Shown: positions 30,663 through 40,072 of the stretch, in pieces
Numbering within the stretch: position 1 is the first letter of the stretch
How the letters are laid out: each line of letters begins with the position of its first letter
Assembly (NCBI RefSeq): GCF_001613935.1
Contig: NZ_LQCI01000010.1
Span: 124,001-188,000 of the forward strand
Reading direction: 5' to 3'
Length of the DNA: 64,000 bases
Origin: Amycolatopsis regifaucium
GTDB taxonomy: Bacteria > Actinomycetota > Actinomycetes > Mycobacteriales > Pseudonocardiaceae
Program-made: the position numbers and the translations under genes
Notes under the pieces: generated by a model
What the model was told of the DNA's origin: nothing
Database searches by the model: none
The model's input: the letters and a program-made list of their open reading frames with translations, nothing else

Positions 30663-31985
30663 ATGACGCCCCCGCACAACTACCTTGCGGTGATCAAGGT
30701 CGTCGGTATCGGCGGCGGCGGAGTTAACGCCGTGAACCGCATGATCGAGGTCGGCCTCAAGGGCGTCGAGTTCATCGCGGTGAACACCGACGCCCAGGCA
30801 CTGCTCATGTCCGACGCCGACGTCAAGCTCGACATCGGCCGGGAACTGACCCGCGGCCTCGGTGCCGGCGCCGCCCCCGAGGTGGGGCAGAAGGCCGCCG
30901 AAGACCACCGCGAAGAGATCGAAGAGGTCATCAAGGGCGCCGACATGGTGTTCGTGACCGCGGGCGAAGGCGGTGGCACCGGCACCGGTGGCGCGCCGGT
31001 CGTCGCCCAGATCGCCCGCAAACTCGGCGCGCTGACCATCGGCGTCGTCACCCGTCCGTTCACCTTCGAGGGCAAGCGCCGCAGCAAGCAGGCCGAGGAC
31101 GGCATCCAGCAGCTGCGCAACGAATGCGACACCCTCATCGTCATCCCGAACGACCGGCTGCTGCAGCTGGGCGACATCGGCGTCTCGCTGATGGACGCCT
31201 TCCGTTCCGCGGACGAGGTGCTGCTGTCCGGTGTCCAGGGCATCACCGACCTGATCACCACGCCGGGTCTGATCAACCTGGACTTCGCCGACGTCAAGAG
31301 CGTCATGTCCGGCGCGGGTTCCGCGCTGATGGGCATCGGCTCGGCGCGCGGCGAGGGCCGGGCGATCCAGGCGGCGGAGAAGGCGATCAACTCGCCGCTG
31401 CTGGAAGCGTCGATGGACGGGGCGCATGGCGCGCTGTTGTCGATCGCGGGCGGGTCGGACCTCGGCCTGTTCGAGATCAACGAGGCCGCGTCGCTGGTGC
31501 AGGAATCAGCGCACCCCGACGCCAACATCATCTTCGGGACGATCATCGACGACTCGCTCGGCGACGAGGTCCGGGTCACCGTGATCGCGGCCGGTTTCGA
31601 CGCGGGCACGCCGACCCACAAGAAGCTCGACCCGTCGACCTTCGGCTCCCGGTCGAACTCGACCGCGTCCGCGCAGGCGGGCCAGGTCAGCGGTGGCGGG
31701 GCGACGCCGGTGCAGAGCCCGCCTTCCGGTGCCACGCCGGTGCCGTCGACCGGCTCCAACGGCTACCCGGTCGCGCCGCCGCGCACGCACTCGCCGATGC
31801 CGTCCTCCCGGAGCGAGGGCAACGGCTCGATGACCGGCGGGCTCCCGCAGCCCGGCGGCGGCTCACGCGGCTACTCGCCGATCGGGTCGAACTCGACCCA
31901 CGGCAGCCTTCCCGGCCGCGCCACCCCGGTGCACGACGACCCGTCGGACGACGAAGTCGACGTTCCCCCGTTCATGCGGCGGTAA
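30663..31985 (+). CDS. ftsZ: Cell division protein FtsZ
   Basis: FtsZ, 440 residues, is the tubulin-like GTPase that forms the division ring. The N-terminal domain has [20 protein letters not shown] and the GTP signature [16 protein letters not shown]. The T7 synergy loop is [12 protein letters not shown] flexible linker of about 120 residues, rich in Pro, Gly and Ser, leads to the conserved tail [12 protein letters not shown], which binds SepF and other partners. The ATG at 30663 is preceded by AGGAAGG. FtsQ and MurC, the usual upstream neighbours, are replaced by sigK-rskA. A hairpin separates it from pgeF. Confidence 0.98.
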   Translation: MTPPHNYLAVIKVVGIGGGGVNAVNRMIEVGLKGVEFIAVNTDAQALLMSDADVKLDIGRELTRGLGAGAAPEVGQKAAEDHREEIEEVIKGADMVFVTAGEGGGTGTGGAPVVAQIARKLGALTIGVVTRPFTFEGKRRSKQAEDGIQQLRNECDTLIVIPNDRLLQLGDIGVSLMDAFRSADEVLLSGVQGITDLITTPGLINLDFADVKSVMSGAGSALMGIGSARGEGRAIQAAEKAINSPLLEASMDGAHGALLSIAGGSDLGLFEINEAASLVQESAHPDANIIFGTIIDDSLGDEVRVTVIAAGFDAGTPTHKKLDPSTFGSRSNSTASAQAGQVSGGGATPVQSPPSGATPVPSTGSNGYPVAPPRTHSPMPSSRSEGNGSMTGGLPQPGGGSRGYSPIGSNSTHGSLPGRATPVHDDPSDDEVDVPPFMRR

Positions 31986-32004
31986 CCAGCGCCAGTCTCG
32001 TTCC

Positions 32005-32051
32005 GTGAAGGCCTCCTTGACTACCTTGAAGGTAGTGAAGGGGGCCTTCAC
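32005..32051. terminator. Hairpin between ftsZ and pgeF
   Basis: GTGAAGGCCTCCTTGACTACC pairs with GGTAGTGAAGGGGGCCTTCAC, with one G-U and one mismatch over 21 bp and a 5-base loop. It is 20 bp after the ftsZ stop and ends 20 bp before pgeF. Its GAAGGCC core is similar in style to the family A palindromes. It probably lowers transcription of pgeF and later genes relative to ftsZ. Confidence 0.65.
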
Positions 32052-32071
32052 TCAGGTCTAGGAGGAATCGC

Positions 32072-32779
32072 GTGCGGGTACGGCGGGTCGTCACGACCAG
32101 GGCGGGCGGGGCATCCCGGCCGCCTTACGACACCTTCAACCTCGGTGACCATGTCGGTGACGACGCGGGTGACGTCTACGCCAACCGCAAACGCCTCGCC
32201 ACCGAGCTCGGCCTCGCCGAGGACAGGCTGGCGTGGATGGAACAGGTCCACGGCCGCACCGCGACCATCGTCGATGGCTCCGAAACCGCCGCGGCGGAAG
32301 CGACCGATGCTCTCGTGACAGCCGAGCCGGGCCTCGCGCTCGTGGTGCTCGTCGCCGACTGCGTCCCCCTCCTGCTGGCCGACGTCGAAGCCGGGGTCGT
32401 CGCCGCCGTCCACGCGGGCCGCGTCGGCGCCCGGGTCGGCGTCGTCCCCGCCGCGATCGAGGCGATGCGCTCGCTCGGCGCGGAACCGGGCCGTACCGAA
32501 GCACTGCTCGGGCCCGCGATCTGCGGTGACTGCTACGAAGTCCCCGCCGACATGGCGGCCGACGTCGAGAAGCACGTACCGGGCAGCGCCTGCAAAACCC
32601 GCAAGGGCACGCCGGGGCTCGATCTGCGCGCCGGGCTCTGGCGGCAACTCACCGACCTCGGCATCGGCAAGATCGGCGTGGATCCGCGCTGTACCAACGA
32701 AGACAAGACCCTGTTCAGTTTCCGCCGCGACGGCACCACCGGCCGGATCGCGGGCATTACCTGGCTGGACGCGTCGTGA
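32072..32779 (+). CDS. pgeF: Purine nucleoside phosphorylase, YfiH/LACC1 family
   Basis: A 235-residue protein of the YfiH/LACC1 family (once called polyphenol oxidase, now peptidoglycan editing factor or purine nucleoside phosphorylase). Metal-site blocks are WMEQVHGRTATIV, VADCVPLLLAD and AAVHAGRVGARVGV, with the C-terminal DPRCTNEDKTLFSFRRDG. It conventionally follows ftsZ in actinobacteria. GTG at 32072 has TAGGAGG upstream. It overlaps the YggS gene by 4 bp. Confidence 0.94.
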   Translation: MRVRRVVTTRAGGASRPPYDTFNLGDHVGDDAGDVYANRKRLATELGLAEDRLAWMEQVHGRTATIVDGSETAAAEATDALVTAEPGLALVVLVADCVPLLLADVEAGVVAAVHAGRVGARVGVVPAAIEAMRSLGAEPGRTEALLGPAICGDCYEVPADMAADVEKHVPGSACKTRKGTPGLDLRAGLWRQLTDLGIGKIGVDPRCTNEDKTLFSFRRDGTTGRIAGITWLDAS

Positions 32780-33507
32780 GCGACGCCCGTAAGGACGAAC
32801 TCGCGGCCAACCTCGCCGAAGTGGAACAGCGGATCGCCGCCGCGTGCGAGGCCGCGGGCCGGGCGCGCGACGAGGTCCGGTTGCTCGCGGTCACCAAGAC
32901 CTTCCCGGCGCTCGACGCCGCGTTGCTCGCCGACCTCGGCGCGCTCGACCTCGCCGAGAACCGCGACCAAGAGGCGGGTCCGAAAGCCGAAGAGGTCGCC
33001 GTCCTGCGTCCGGACGCCCGTGTCCGCTGGCACATGGTCGGCAGCCTCCAGCGGAACAAGGCGCGCTCGGTCGTGCGCTGGGCCGACGAGGTCCAGTCCG
33101 TCGACTCCGAACGGCTCGCCGACGCGCTCGCGAAGGCGACCAAGTCGGCGCTTGATTCGGGGCAACGTGATCACCCGTTGGACGTCCTCATTCAAGTAAG
33201 TCTCGATGACGATCCGAAGCGCGGGGGCATTCGGCTGAACGAACTGGCCCGGTTGGCGGAGCGGATGGTCCATGTGGGTGATCTTCGCCTCCGTGGGCTT
33301 ATGGCGGTGGCCCCGCTGGGTATTGCTCCCGCTGAGGCGTTCGAGAAGCTTGCTTTGGCCTCGGAGCGTCTTCAGGAAGAACACCCAAATGCCCGTGAAC
33401 TCTCCGCCGGAATGAGCAATGATCTCGAGCAGGCGATCGCGCACGGCTCGACGTGTGTGCGTGTCGGAACCGCGCTGCTCGGTGGGCGCGGTTTAGCCTC
33501 GGCTTAG
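32776..33507 (+). CDS. yggS: YggS family PLP homeostasis protein
   Basis: A 243-residue PLP-binding barrel protein of the YggS/PLPBP family. The PLP lysine is about K41 in [11 protein letters not shown]. Other blocks are [41 protein letters not shown] and [20 protein letters not shown]. It balances vitamin B6 and amino acid pools rather than acting as an enzyme. It is coupled to pgeF by GTGA overlap and followed by sepF after 82 bp. Confidence 0.95.
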   Translation: MSDARKDELAANLAEVEQRIAAACEAAGRARDEVRLLAVTKTFPALDAALLADLGALDLAENRDQEAGPKAEEVAVLRPDARVRWHMVGSLQRNKARSVVRWADEVQSVDSERLADALAKATKSALDSGQRDHPLDVLIQVSLDDDPKRGGIRLNELARLAERMVHVGDLRLRGLMAVAPLGIAPAEAFEKLALASERLQEEHPNARELSAGMSNDLEQAIAHGSTCVRVGTALLGGRGLASA

Positions 33508-33589
33508 GGAATACCGTTTCGTCGCTACGGGGAGTGGCGGCGGAGGCGGGGGAGCACGGTGCGGGACGCGGCTAAGGCTAGGGAGAGGC

Positions 33590-34204
33590 ATGAGCGCGCT
33601 GCAGAAGCTGAAGGCCTACTTCGGGATGGTGCCCGCGGACGAAGACGGCTACGACGTCGAGGAAGGCTACCGGCGAGGCTACGCCTCAAAGGAATATGCC
33701 GACGACGAGTACGACTACGACGACGAGCCGGTTGCCCGGTCGCGGGGTGGACGCTACCGGGACGTCGACGACACTTACGACGAGCCTGTCACCCGGACTC
33801 GGTCACGCTCCGTGATCAGTCCGGAGCCGGCGGTCCACGGGGCATTGGCGATCGATCGTCAGCCGGAACCGGTCGCGCGGTTGCGTCCGGTCACCGAACC
33901 GGTCCGTCCGGCCGTTCGTGACCCGTTGAGCCGGATCACCACGTTGCACCCCACGAGCTACGCCGAAGCGCGGGCGATCGGGGAGCACTACCGTGAAGGC
34001 ATCCCGGTGATCATGAACCTCACCGAGATGGAAAACGCGGACGCGAAGCGCCTTGTCGACTTCGCTGCCGGTCTCGCGTTCGCGTTGCGCGGCTCGATGG
34101 ACAAGGTCACCAACAAGGTGTTCCTTCTCTCACCGCCCGATGTGGACGTCACCGCGGAAGACCGTCGGCGGATTGCCGAAGGTGGATTATTCCTGCGCGG
34201 CTGA
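33590..34204 (+). CDS. sepF: Cell division protein SepF
   Basis: SepF, 204 residues, tethers FtsZ to the membrane in actinobacteria, which lack FtsA. The N-terminal amphipathic membrane-targeting helix is [15 protein letters not shown]. An acidic linker with many Tyr, Asp and Arg residues follows. The C-terminal SepF domain (about residues 110-195) reads [20 protein letters not shown], then [20 protein letters not shown] and [20 protein letters not shown]. The position after yggS is conserved. Confidence 0.97.
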   Translation: MSALQKLKAYFGMVPADEDGYDVEEGYRRGYASKEYADDEYDYDDEPVARSRGGRYRDVDDTYDEPVTRTRSRSVISPEPAVHGALAIDRQPEPVARLRPVTEPVRPAVRDPLSRITTLHPTSYAEARAIGEHYREGIPVIMNLTEMENADAKRLVDFAAGLAFALRGSMDKVTNKVFLLSPPDVDVTAEDRRRIAEGGLFLRG

Positions 34205-34309
34205 TCACCTGGTGACCGCTGAGCGCAGCCGGATGTGATTTTGTCGACTCATCGGCATCTGCCGTCCGTCAACCGGGTCTTTTGACGCGGGACATGGCAG
34301 AGTGGTTAC

Positions 34310-34594
34310 GTGAATGCTGTGTTGCTGGTCGTCTGGTACGTGCTGTTCGCTTTCTGGCTCCTGCTGACGGCACGGATCGTCGTCGAGCTCGTGCGTGCTT
34401 TCGCTCGCGAGTGGCATCCTGCCGGAGGGGTTGCGGTAACGCTCGAGACCATCTACACAGTGACCGACCCACCGGTTCGTCTGTTCAGACGAATCATCCC
34501 GACCGTACGAATCGGCGGCGTCGGACTGGACTTATCGATTATGGTGCTGCTGTTGGTTGTGTTCTTCGCGATGCAGCTGACAACGCCAGGGTGA
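34310..34594 (+). CDS. yggT: YggT family membrane protein
   Basis: A 94-residue YggT protein with two membrane helices (about 3-26 and 72-91). Between them are ARIVVELVRAFAREWHPAG and TDPPVRLFRRIIPTVRIGGV, the family signatures. It is found with sepF and divIVA in most actinobacteria, and a role in envelope growth is assumed but unproven. TTTTGACG about 27 bp upstream of the GTG start could be a -35 element. Confidence 0.93.
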   Translation: MNAVLLVVWYVLFAFWLLLTARIVVELVRAFAREWHPAGGVAVTLETIYTVTDPPVRLFRRIIPTVRIGGVGLDLSIMVLLLVVFFAMQLTTPG

Positions 34595-34648
34595 TTTTCG
34601 GGGAAGCCCGGGTGGACCTGCAGGCCATGGAGTGCGTGAGGTGATCTG

Positions 34649-35512
34649 ATGTCGTTGACCCCCGCTGACGTGCATAACGTCGCGTTCAGCAAGCCGCCCA
34701 TTGGCAAAAGGGGCTACAACGAGGACGAGGTGGACGCGTTCCTCGACCTGGTGGAGACCGAGCTTGCCCGGTTGATCGAGGACAACAACGAGCTGCGGCA
34801 GCAGGTCGAGCAGCTCGACAACGAGCTCGAGACCGCCCGTGGTGAGCTCGAAAACGCCAAGGCCGGTGCCGTCGGACCGCCGCCACAGGTGCGTGACGAA
34901 CCGTCGCGTCGCCTGGCGCCGGTCCCGCCGCCGCAGTCGGCGATGGAGCAGACCCAGGCCCATTCGATGGTGCCGGACAACGGGGAACCCAACGTCCAGG
35001 CCGCGAAGGTGCTCGGGCTGGCCCAGGAAATGGCCGACCGGCTCACCGCCGAGGCCAAGACCGAGTCGGACGGCATGCTCGCCGAAGCCCGGACAAAGTC
35101 CGAGCAGCTGCTTTCGGACGCGCGATCCAAGTCGGACTCGATGGTGAACGAGGCGCGCACGCGTGCCGAGACCATGCTGAACGACGCGCGAACCCGTGCC
35201 GAGACCTTGGAGCGCCAGGCGCGCGACAAGGCGACGACCATGGAGCGCGAGGCTCAGCGCAAGTACACCGAGACCATGAACAACATGAACGCGGAGAAGG
35301 GCTCGCTGGGCAAGAAGATCGAAGAGCTGCGCACGATCGAGCGGGAGTACCGCACGAGGCTGCGTGGGTTCCTCGAGTCCCAGCTGCGTGAGCTCGACGA
35401 CCGCGGTTCGGCCGCTCCGGCTTCGGCGTCTTCGTCGAACTCGGGACAGTCGGCATCGTCCTCGGGCGGTGGACAGGGCTACTCGTTCGGTCCCCGCGCG
35501 GAAGCCGGCTGA
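34649..35512 (+). CDS. divIVA: Polar growth protein DivIVA/Wag31
   Basis: A 287-residue DivIVA (Wag31) homologue that marks cell poles and guides tip growth. The N-terminal membrane-binding domain has [20 protein letters not shown] followed by [14 protein letters not shown]. Residues 33-65 and about 115-245 are long coiled coils, with a repeated alternation of [19 protein letters not shown] and EARTRAETM blocks. A Pro-rich linker lies between them and a Ser/Gly-rich tail at the end. A terminator hairpin follows. Confidence 0.96.
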   Translation: MSLTPADVHNVAFSKPPIGKRGYNEDEVDAFLDLVETELARLIEDNNELRQQVEQLDNELETARGELENAKAGAVGPPPQVRDEPSRRLAPVPPPQSAMEQTQAHSMVPDNGEPNVQAAKVLGLAQEMADRLTAEAKTESDGMLAEARTKSEQLLSDARSKSDSMVNEARTRAETMLNDARTRAETLERQARDKATTMEREAQRKYTETMNNMNAEKGSLGKKIEELRTIEREYRTRLRGFLESQLRELDDRGSAAPASASSSNSGQSASSSGGGQGYSFGPRAEAG

Positions 35513-35532
35513 CGGCTCTCGGTCAACGCATG

Positions 35533-35572
35533 GGAACGGCCTCGGCACTCTCCGGAGGGTCGGGGCCGTTCC
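35533..35572. terminator. Hairpin terminator after divIVA
   Basis: GGAACGGCC and GGCCGTTCC are exact complements 20 bp after the divIVA stop, with further partial G-C pairing inside (CTCGGCACTC against GGGTCGG). It ends the division cluster, and the next gene starts 26 bp later. Confidence 0.6.
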
Positions 35573-35598
35573 GCTTGCCCGTCATGTTGTAATTCACC

Positions 35599-36177
35599 GT
35601 GCTCTACATCGTCCTGGTACTGGTACTGACGGCTCTGGGGCTGCTCGTCGCGGCGCTCATCACCGCGAACTCCCTCTGGGCCTGGATCTCCATCGCCCTC
35701 TCCGTCGTCGCTGGGCTGCTCCTCGTCTTCGACTGGCTGCGTCGCCGGAAGAAGCGTTCCGCAGAGAGCGCCGCACCCGTCGAAGAGACGGCGGACGACC
35801 CTGCCGACGAGGCGGCTGACTCCGAAGAGGATGACGAAGAGAGGCCCCAGGACGCCGAGCAGACCGTCCTGATGCCCACCACCGGTGAACTGGGCGACCC
35901 GGAAGAGGCCGCCGAGCCGCAACGCATCGGCGATCCCGGTGAAGAGGAGAGCGATCCTGCGGATGTGGCGATCGTCTCCGAACTGGAGACCGAGATCGTC
36001 GTCGTCGACGAATACCCGCGCTATCACGTGACCACCTGCGCGTGGCTCGAAACCCGCGACACCATTCCGCTCGGTATCGGAGAGGCGCGGCAGCTCGGCT
36101 TCACGCCGTGCGCGCTGTGCACGCCCGACGCGGAGATCGCCGGACAGCATCGCGACAAGACCAAGGCGGACGGTTAA
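35599..36177 (+). CDS. Membrane protein with acidic linker and Cys/His C-terminal motif
   Basis: A 192-residue protein. Two membrane helices fill residues 1-46 (LYIVLVLVLTALGLLVAALI, then WAWISIALSVVAGLLLVFDW), followed by RRRKK, which places the rest in the cytoplasm. Residues 55-125 are very acidic and probably disordered. The C-terminus has YPRYHVTTCAWLE and GEARQLGFTPCALCTPD, an H-x3-C with a C-x2-C pattern that resembles the metal-binding repeat of Ada-type proteins. Function unknown. Its stop overlaps the convergent FUSC gene by 4 bp. Confidence 0.85.
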   Translation: MLYIVLVLVLTALGLLVAALITANSLWAWISIALSVVAGLLLVFDWLRRRKKRSAESAAPVEETADDPADEAADSEEDDEERPQDAEQTVLMPTTGELGDPEEAAEPQRIGDPGEEESDPADVAIVSELETEIVVVDEYPRYHVTTCAWLETRDTIPLGIGEARQLGFTPCALCTPDAEIAGQHRDKTKADG

Positions 36178-37991
36178 GCGGCCCTGACCAACCGAGCCGC
36201 CTCGCCGAGGGCGACCACGTCGGCGGCGATTGTGTCGAGTACCAGGCGTTGTTCCTCGTCGGCGTCCGGCGGCACCGGGATCTCCGCCACTTCTTCGGTC
36301 CCGAGCGCGCGGGCGGCTTCGCCGACAGCGGCCGCGGCACCGGCCGATCCAGGGCGCAGCAAAAGCGACGAGGCCGTGACAGAGAGGCCGCGCAAGGCTT
36401 CGGCGGCGTTCTCCAGCGCGTCACGTTGTCCAGGCGCGGGTTCCTTCGTGCCCGGCTCCGCGGCGAGCAGGCCGTGCTGCGCGACAGCGGCGGCGCGGAA
36501 CTCGCGACCGAGCGTCCGCGGGTCGACGTTGTCACCGCGTAGTTTCCGCCCGACCGAACCGAGCAGCGTGCGGGTGGCCTCGACCGCGGTGCCGAAGCGT
36601 TCAGCCGGACCGGGTTTCGGTACCCCGGGGATCGCGGCGAAACCGAACAGCAGCGCGATGGCGCCGGCGAGGACCATCAGGAGCAGATACTCGACCAGAA
36701 CGTAGCGCGGGTCGAGGTGTTTGGTCGTCGCGTTCATGCCGACGGACATCAGCACCATGCAGCCGTTGAAGATCGTCGGCCGGGTCCGCATGACGGAGAA
36801 CCCGCCGAGCAGGGCCGCCAGCCCGATCGGCAGCAGAAACCCTTGCGGCAGAAGCCAAAGGACGAGCGCGAGGACGACGGCGCCGCCGAGGGAACCGCCG
36901 ATGCGCTGCCAGGCCTTGCGGAGGCTGTCGTGCCAGTCCGGTTGCATGATGGCGAAAGTGGCGAGCAGGAAGGACACGGTGAGCGGGTCGCCCGGCCGGA
37001 AACTCGCGACGACGAGCGCCAGCGCCACCCCCAGCCCGCAGCGGAGCGCGTGCCGGAACTGCGGTGACCGCCAGGACAACGCGCCGCTCAGCTCGATGCG
37101 ACGCAGTTCTTGGCGAAGTCCTTTCGGAACGTCCACATGCGATTCGTCGCGTTCGGTCGCCGCCGACCGGATGGTTTCGAGGGAGTCCCAGAGCGCGGCG
37201 ACGAGCCTGGCCGTGGCGCCAGGCAGCTGGACAAGTTCCATCCGCCGCACCGGTTCGACGCCGTCCGTTGCTTTCGGGGTTCGGACGACGTCGGCGAGCC
37301 TGACGGCTTCTTCCTTGGCCGCGTCGAGTGTTCGGGCTATTTCGGCACTGTCGAGGTGTTTTCCGCGGATCTCGAGCAATCCGGTGGCCGCGCGGTACCG
37401 GAACATGCCGCCGAGGACCCTGCCGGTCCAGCGACGGGGCCGGTCCGCGAGCCAGAGTCTCGCCGCGCGCTCCTGCGTTTCGGCCGTACCCGCGGCGATC
37501 GCGTCCGCCAGCGCTTCACGGGTCGGCTTGGCCGGATCCTTGGCGCCCATCAGGATCCGCAGCAGGATCACGACCCCCACCGCGAGCGCGGGCGCGCCCA
37601 GGATCTGCCCGGCCGACGCCGTCCCCGTCAACTGGAAGCCGTAACCGAACAAGGACGCCATCCCGAGGCCCAAGCCGACCGTGACGAACCGAGCGCCGAG
37701 CACGGGCAGCAGGCCGGCGACGACCACGATCACCACCAGCAGCCCGATCGCGGCCCACTGCGAGACCTGGCCCAGCAGCCTCGGCGCGCCGACCGCGAGG
37801 ACCAGCGACGGCGCGAACCACGCCAGCAGCCGCAGGTCAGCCCAAAGTGGTCCGCCGACCGCCGCGATGAGGCAGAAGAGCGCCGTCAGCGCGGCGAGGA
37901 TCGCGGCGTTGCCCAGCCCCAGCAGGAAGCCGAGGCCACTGACGCCGCCGAGGACCACCAGCAGGACGATGAGGAGTCCGGGCCCTTTCAT
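36174..37991 (-). CDS. FUSC family inner membrane protein
   Basis: A 605-residue protein of the fusaric acid resistance/aromatic exporter type (FUSC, YccS-like). It has two sets of about six membrane helices: residues 1-150, and about 320-450 with PLTVSFLLATFAIMQPDWHD, SLRKAWQRIGGSLGGAVVLA and RTRPTIFNGCMVLMSVGMNA. Each set is followed by a helical cytoplasmic domain. The second set holds the FUSC_2 signature. The ATG at 37991 with GAGG upstream is preferred over a TTG four codons earlier. Substrate unknown. Confidence 0.87.
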   Translation of the reverse strand: MKGPGLLIVLLVVLGGVSGLGFLLGLGNAAILAALTALFCLIAAVGGPLWADLRLLAWFAPSLVLAVGAPRLLGQVSQWAAIGLLVVIVVVAGLLPVLGARFVTVGLGLGMASLFGYGFQLTGTASAGQILGAPALAVGVVILLRILMGAKDPAKPTREALADAIAAGTAETQERAARLWLADRPRRWTGRVLGGMFRYRAATGLLEIRGKHLDSAEIARTLDAAKEEAVRLADVVRTPKATDGVEPVRRMELVQLPGATARLVAALWDSLETIRSAATERDESHVDVPKGLRQELRRIELSGALSWRSPQFRHALRCGLGVALALVVASFRPGDPLTVSFLLATFAIMQPDWHDSLRKAWQRIGGSLGGAVVLALVLWLLPQGFLLPIGLAALLGGFSVMRTRPTIFNGCMVLMSVGMNATTKHLDPRYVLVEYLLLMVLAGAIALLFGFAAIPGVPKPGPAERFGTAVEATRTLLGSVGRKLRGDNVDPRTLGREFRAAAVAQHGLLAAEPGTKEPAPGQRDALENAAEALRGLSVTASSLLLRPGSAGAAAAVGEAARALGTEEVAEIPVPPDADEEQRLVLDTIAADVVALGEAARLVRAA

Positions 37992-38148
37992 CGGGCCTCG
38001 CAATTCGGCATACCCGTCAACCTAGAGGCGATGGCGGGGACGGCAACTCGGGGGTGGTCTGTGTCCTTGGAACGCGATTCACCACTTTGCGGCTCGCCTA
38101 TTTTCAAGGCTTCTTCGATCTCTGTAGTCTGAACATGCTATAGCACAG

Positions 38149-38698
38149 GTGTTCGATGCGGCGTGCACCGAGTGGTGGCGTGCCGACACTGCGGCGCTGT
38201 ATGCCCGCAAACAGGAATGGGAAGTCCTCAAACGGCAATTGGAGGCCGAGCGGAATGCGATCCTCGCGGAAATCAACAGTCGCGGTGTCCGTGGCCGCTC
38301 GGGTCATGCGACTCTGGCGGCATTGATTTCGAGGATTTCCAGGTAACGGACAAAGGAGGCCGAGGTGCGCGCCGATCGGGTGCCGGGCTCTGGGTGGGGA
38401 TCCGGTGTCTCCTTGGGCGCCTTCGACCGCCGAGGTGGCGGCGGAGGGTGCGATCGGTAGTGCGCAGATCGACGCGATCGTCCGCACCCTCGCCCGCATC
38501 CCTTCCACCGTGCCCGAGATCTGGTCGATTTGGCTTGTCGGGCGGGGCGACGGTTCTTGGACAAGCTGGATCCCGATGGCAAGGAGCCCCGCAACGAGGA
38601 TCCGAACGACGCCCGGCCGGAGTTGTGGTTCGTCAAGCGCCGTGACGGCACCCTTGGCCGCACACCTCAGGACACAGGCTGACCTGGCGGCTGTATAA
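38149..38698 (+). pseudogene. DUF222/HNH endonuclease, decayed
   Basis: The first frame (38149-38346) reads EWWRADTAALYARKQEWEVL, KRQLEAERNAILAEINSRGV and HATLAALISRIS and then stops. In other frames follow KEAEVRADR, AIGSAQIDAIVRTLARIPST and LDKLDPDGKEPRNEDPNDAR with ELWFVKRRDGTLG. These are successive blocks of actinobacterial DUF222 proteins, which end in an HNH nuclease domain. The HNH part is missing. At least three frameshifts and a truncation are present. Confidence 0.6.
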
Positions 38699-38764
38699 CG
38701 ATCTATACGACCGCGCGGAGAACATGCTGCGAAGACGCCTGGCGGGCTTCTTGAGGGCGAGTCC

Positions 38765-39812
38765 TCAACCGATCCGCTCGCACATCTCCAGCGCCGCCGC
38801 GAATTCCCCGGTCATGGCGAGGGTCCACGCCGCGCCCATCCGCGCTCCGGCGGCTTTCGAATGGGCGTGGACGGTTTCGTAGTACTCGGCGGCGAACTGG
38901 ACGAATTGCAAAGCAAGTCCCGATTTCACCACGAAGTCCCCGCAACGGTGCGCGTGGTCTCCCAACAAGACTTCGTCGTCGGTACGCGGTTTTACGTTCT
39001 CCAGTGCCTTGAGCGCGGAGTCAAGGTCACCGAAAACTCCCAGGCTTCCGCGAGCCGCAGCGCGGCACGCAGATGCTCGGCGGGTTCGTCCAGCACGGCC
39101 AAGCGGTCGACCCTTTCCCGTAGGTCGGCGAGGGCGTCGTCACCGTCGAGAGACCGGTTCAGGGCGATCCGGGAGAGCGCGGCCTGACGCCGGACTTAGT
39201 TCCCGAGCGCGCGGCGACAACGAATCCCCCAGATCCAGCGCATCCACCACCGGTTCCCCGGTCATGAACGCCCGGATCCGCTCGCTTCGCGCGGAATTGC
39301 CATTGCGGGCGTCGAACCTTGCCGCGACGGCCGGCGCGGCGGAACCGTGTTCCGACCCCGGCCCGAACGCGAGCGCCGCGGCGGCGTGGAAATCCCTCTC
39401 GGCCGAGGGAACGTACCGCCTCCAGGCATGGCGCTCCACCAGTTTCCGTGCCGCCTCGGAATTACCGGTGCGCGCACAGAATTCCACATGCCGCGCGATC
39501 GCGTCGAGATTTTCCGGCTTGGACCAAAACGCGGAGTAGGACTGCCGGAACGCGTCGACCGCTTTCTCCAGCCGCCCCAGCCGGACGTAAGTGAGCATGA
39601 GCGCGGCGAGCATCGAATGGGGCTGCCGCGAGCAGGTGTCCTCGTCGATGAGGAGCCGCGTCGCCTCCTCCGGTCTGCCCGCGTGGATCAGCTGGTCGGC
39701 CTTGATCCCCGCGCCACATCTGGAGCACCGTGAACTCTCGCGCGGGGAGCTCCAGCGCAGCCTGGCCACGGCGCTCGATCACCGCCTCCGCGTTTTCGCC
39801 CACCCCGGACAA
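38765..39812 (-). pseudogene. TPR-type helical repeat protein, decayed
   Basis: Reading leftwards, coherent helical-repeat sequence is spread over several frames: KADQLIHAGRPEEATRLLID, YVRLGRLEKAVDAFRQSYSA and ARHVEFCARTGNSEAARKLV; then, after a shift near 39190, AALSRIALNRSLDGDDALAD and EHLRAALRLAEAWEFS; then GDLDSALKALENVKPRTDDE and LQFVQFAAEYYETVHAHSKA, ending at a TGA at 38765. The style is that of tetratricopeptide repeats in large actinobacterial regulators. No ATPase or DNA-binding domain is present, so the N-terminal part is probably lost. Confidence 0.5.
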
Positions 39813-39825
39813 TCGGGTTGCCCCC

Positions 39826-40072
39826 GCGCGCTACTCTTGAGACAACTGGCACCGATCCGGCCATCACCGGGGAGCCTCCGGAAGAACAGGGCCCGCGCCC
39901 TCAGTAGAACCGGACGGGTACGGCCCGTCACAGCCGTCGAATGAGCGGCCCAGCCGGAACACCACCGGCCGGGCAAGCGGGGTGGTACCGCGGAACGCGC
40001 CGGAAACGGCCGTCTCGTCCCCGTGTGGGTGAAAGCCCGTACGAGAGAGACGAACCGCGAGGAGCACCGAAG
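39826..40072 (+). promoter_or_regulatory. T-box riboswitch controlling ileS (translational type)
   Basis: The leader of ileS carries the conserved order of an actinobacterial isoleucine T-box. The specifier ATC is at 39863-39865 in CCATCACCGGGGAGC. AGAACA and AGTAGAACCGG flank the next stem. GGCCCGTCACAGCC follows, and the T-box proper GGTGGTACCGCGG is at 39981-39993. Downstream, CGTCTCGT can pair with ACGAGAGAGACG, placing the GAGGAGC ribosome binding site (about 40059) within a switchable structure; no T-tract terminator is seen. Uncharged isoleucine tRNA would free the start of ileS. Confidence 0.88.

Noticed and set aside
37979..37991. Additional family A palindrome at the FUSC start
   Set aside because: ATGAAAGGGCCCGG resembles the core but has no mirrored arm; it is the coding start of the FUSC gene.
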